A program made the position numbers and the translations under genes. From positions 1 through 5,435 of the forward strand of contig WGDG01000261.1 of assembly GCA_015493425.1 (NCBI GenBank): a stretch of DNA of 5,435 bases, read 5' to 3'. Origin of the DNA: Sulfurovum sp. Its GTDB lineage: Bacteria; Campylobacterota; Campylobacteria; Campylobacterales; Sulfurovaceae. The notes under the pieces were generated by a model that was not told where the DNA came from, did not search any database, and saw only the letters and a list, made by a program, of their open reading frames with translations. Positions within the stretch are counted from its first letter, which is position 1. Every line of letters begins with the position of its first letter. Below, one piece after another: positions 5,291-5,435 of this stretch.

Positions 5291-5435
5291 TTAAGTTTGA
5301 TCATGTTTAGCCTTTTTGTACGAAAGTCCCGCTTTGTGGCAATACTCCCGCACAAACGCATCTTTATCCTCTATCTCATCCACAACATTCTCTTCAACGG
5401 CAGCACAATAGGCTTTAAGGTAGTCGATGTAGTTC
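5291..5435 (-). CDS. Unrecognised gene, C-terminal 47 residues only (partial, runs off right edge)
   Basis: An open minus-strand frame enters from the right edge and ends in TAA at 5291-5293, followed at once by an in-frame TAG. The tail is hydrophilic and probably helical: YIDYLKAYCAAVEEN, then an acidic run DEIEDKD, then REYCHKAGLSYKKAKHDQT. The acidic-to-basic character and codon use resemble the neighbouring genes, which supports real coding. No catalytic motif is visible and I cannot assign a family. The stop is 14 bases before the phosphatase start, so the two are almost certainly in one operon, whose promoter must lie beyond the window. Confidence 0.65.
   Translation of the reverse strand, partial: NYIDYLKAYCAAVEENVVDEIEDKDAFVREYCHKAGLSYKKAKHDQT

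Noticed and set aside
4801..5294. Plus-strand open frames opposite the PPP phosphatase
   Set aside because: They are shadows of a gene with complete catalytic motifs and carry no recognisable domain.

Overview
The window looks like chromosomal DNA from a Campylobacterota (epsilonproteobacterial) organism, most likely a Sulfurovum- or Sulfurimonas-type sulfur oxidiser. This is inferred from the short 207-residue SerB, an outer-membrane barrel gene of a type common in that group, AT-rich promoters with good -10 boxes but no clear -35, moderate GC, and dense overlapping genes. I could run no database search, so the lineage is a judgement from gene style. There are no rRNA or tRNA genes, CRISPR arrays, transposases or attachment sites, and no gene-free stretch longer than about 160 bases.

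Layout. Positions 1-1026, minus strand: serB (phosphoserine phosphatase), followed by the N-terminal part of an ABC exporter that runs off the left edge; its probable TTG start overlaps the serB stop. Positions 1027-1141 are a divergent promoter region. Positions 1142-2062, plus strand: a methylenetetrahydrofolate reductase (metF) ending in a probable intrinsic terminator. Positions 2153-2887, plus strand: a small outer-membrane beta-barrel protein with its own promoter, converging on the next operon across a GC-rich hairpin at 2894-2912. Positions 2944-4076, minus strand: an LpxH-like metallophosphoesterase and a YqaA-type VTT/DedA-related membrane protein overlapping by 4 bp. Positions 4077-4233: a 157-bp spacer with a possible terminator and a 13-codon ORF of doubtful meaning. 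Positions 4234-5435, minus strand: a second operon with the C-terminal end of an unrecognised gene, a lambda-type PPP-family phosphatase, and a 98-residue cysteine-rich protein of unknown function coupled to it by an ATGA overlap.

How the genes fit together. SerB makes serine, the main donor of methylene-THF, and MetF reduces methylene-THF for methionine synthesis, so the divergent pair links serine supply to one-carbon use. The LpxH-like enzyme and the YqaA-like protein suggest an envelope-lipid unit. The PPP phosphatase with its small partner may be a signalling or nucleotide-turnover module; its substrate cannot be told from sequence.

Most of the window is ordinary housekeeping sequence. 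I see no convincing new system. The best candidates for a second look are the phosphatase plus small Cys-rich protein pair, the divergent LpxH-like enzyme fused by overlap to a VTT membrane protein, and the spacer at 4077-4233.
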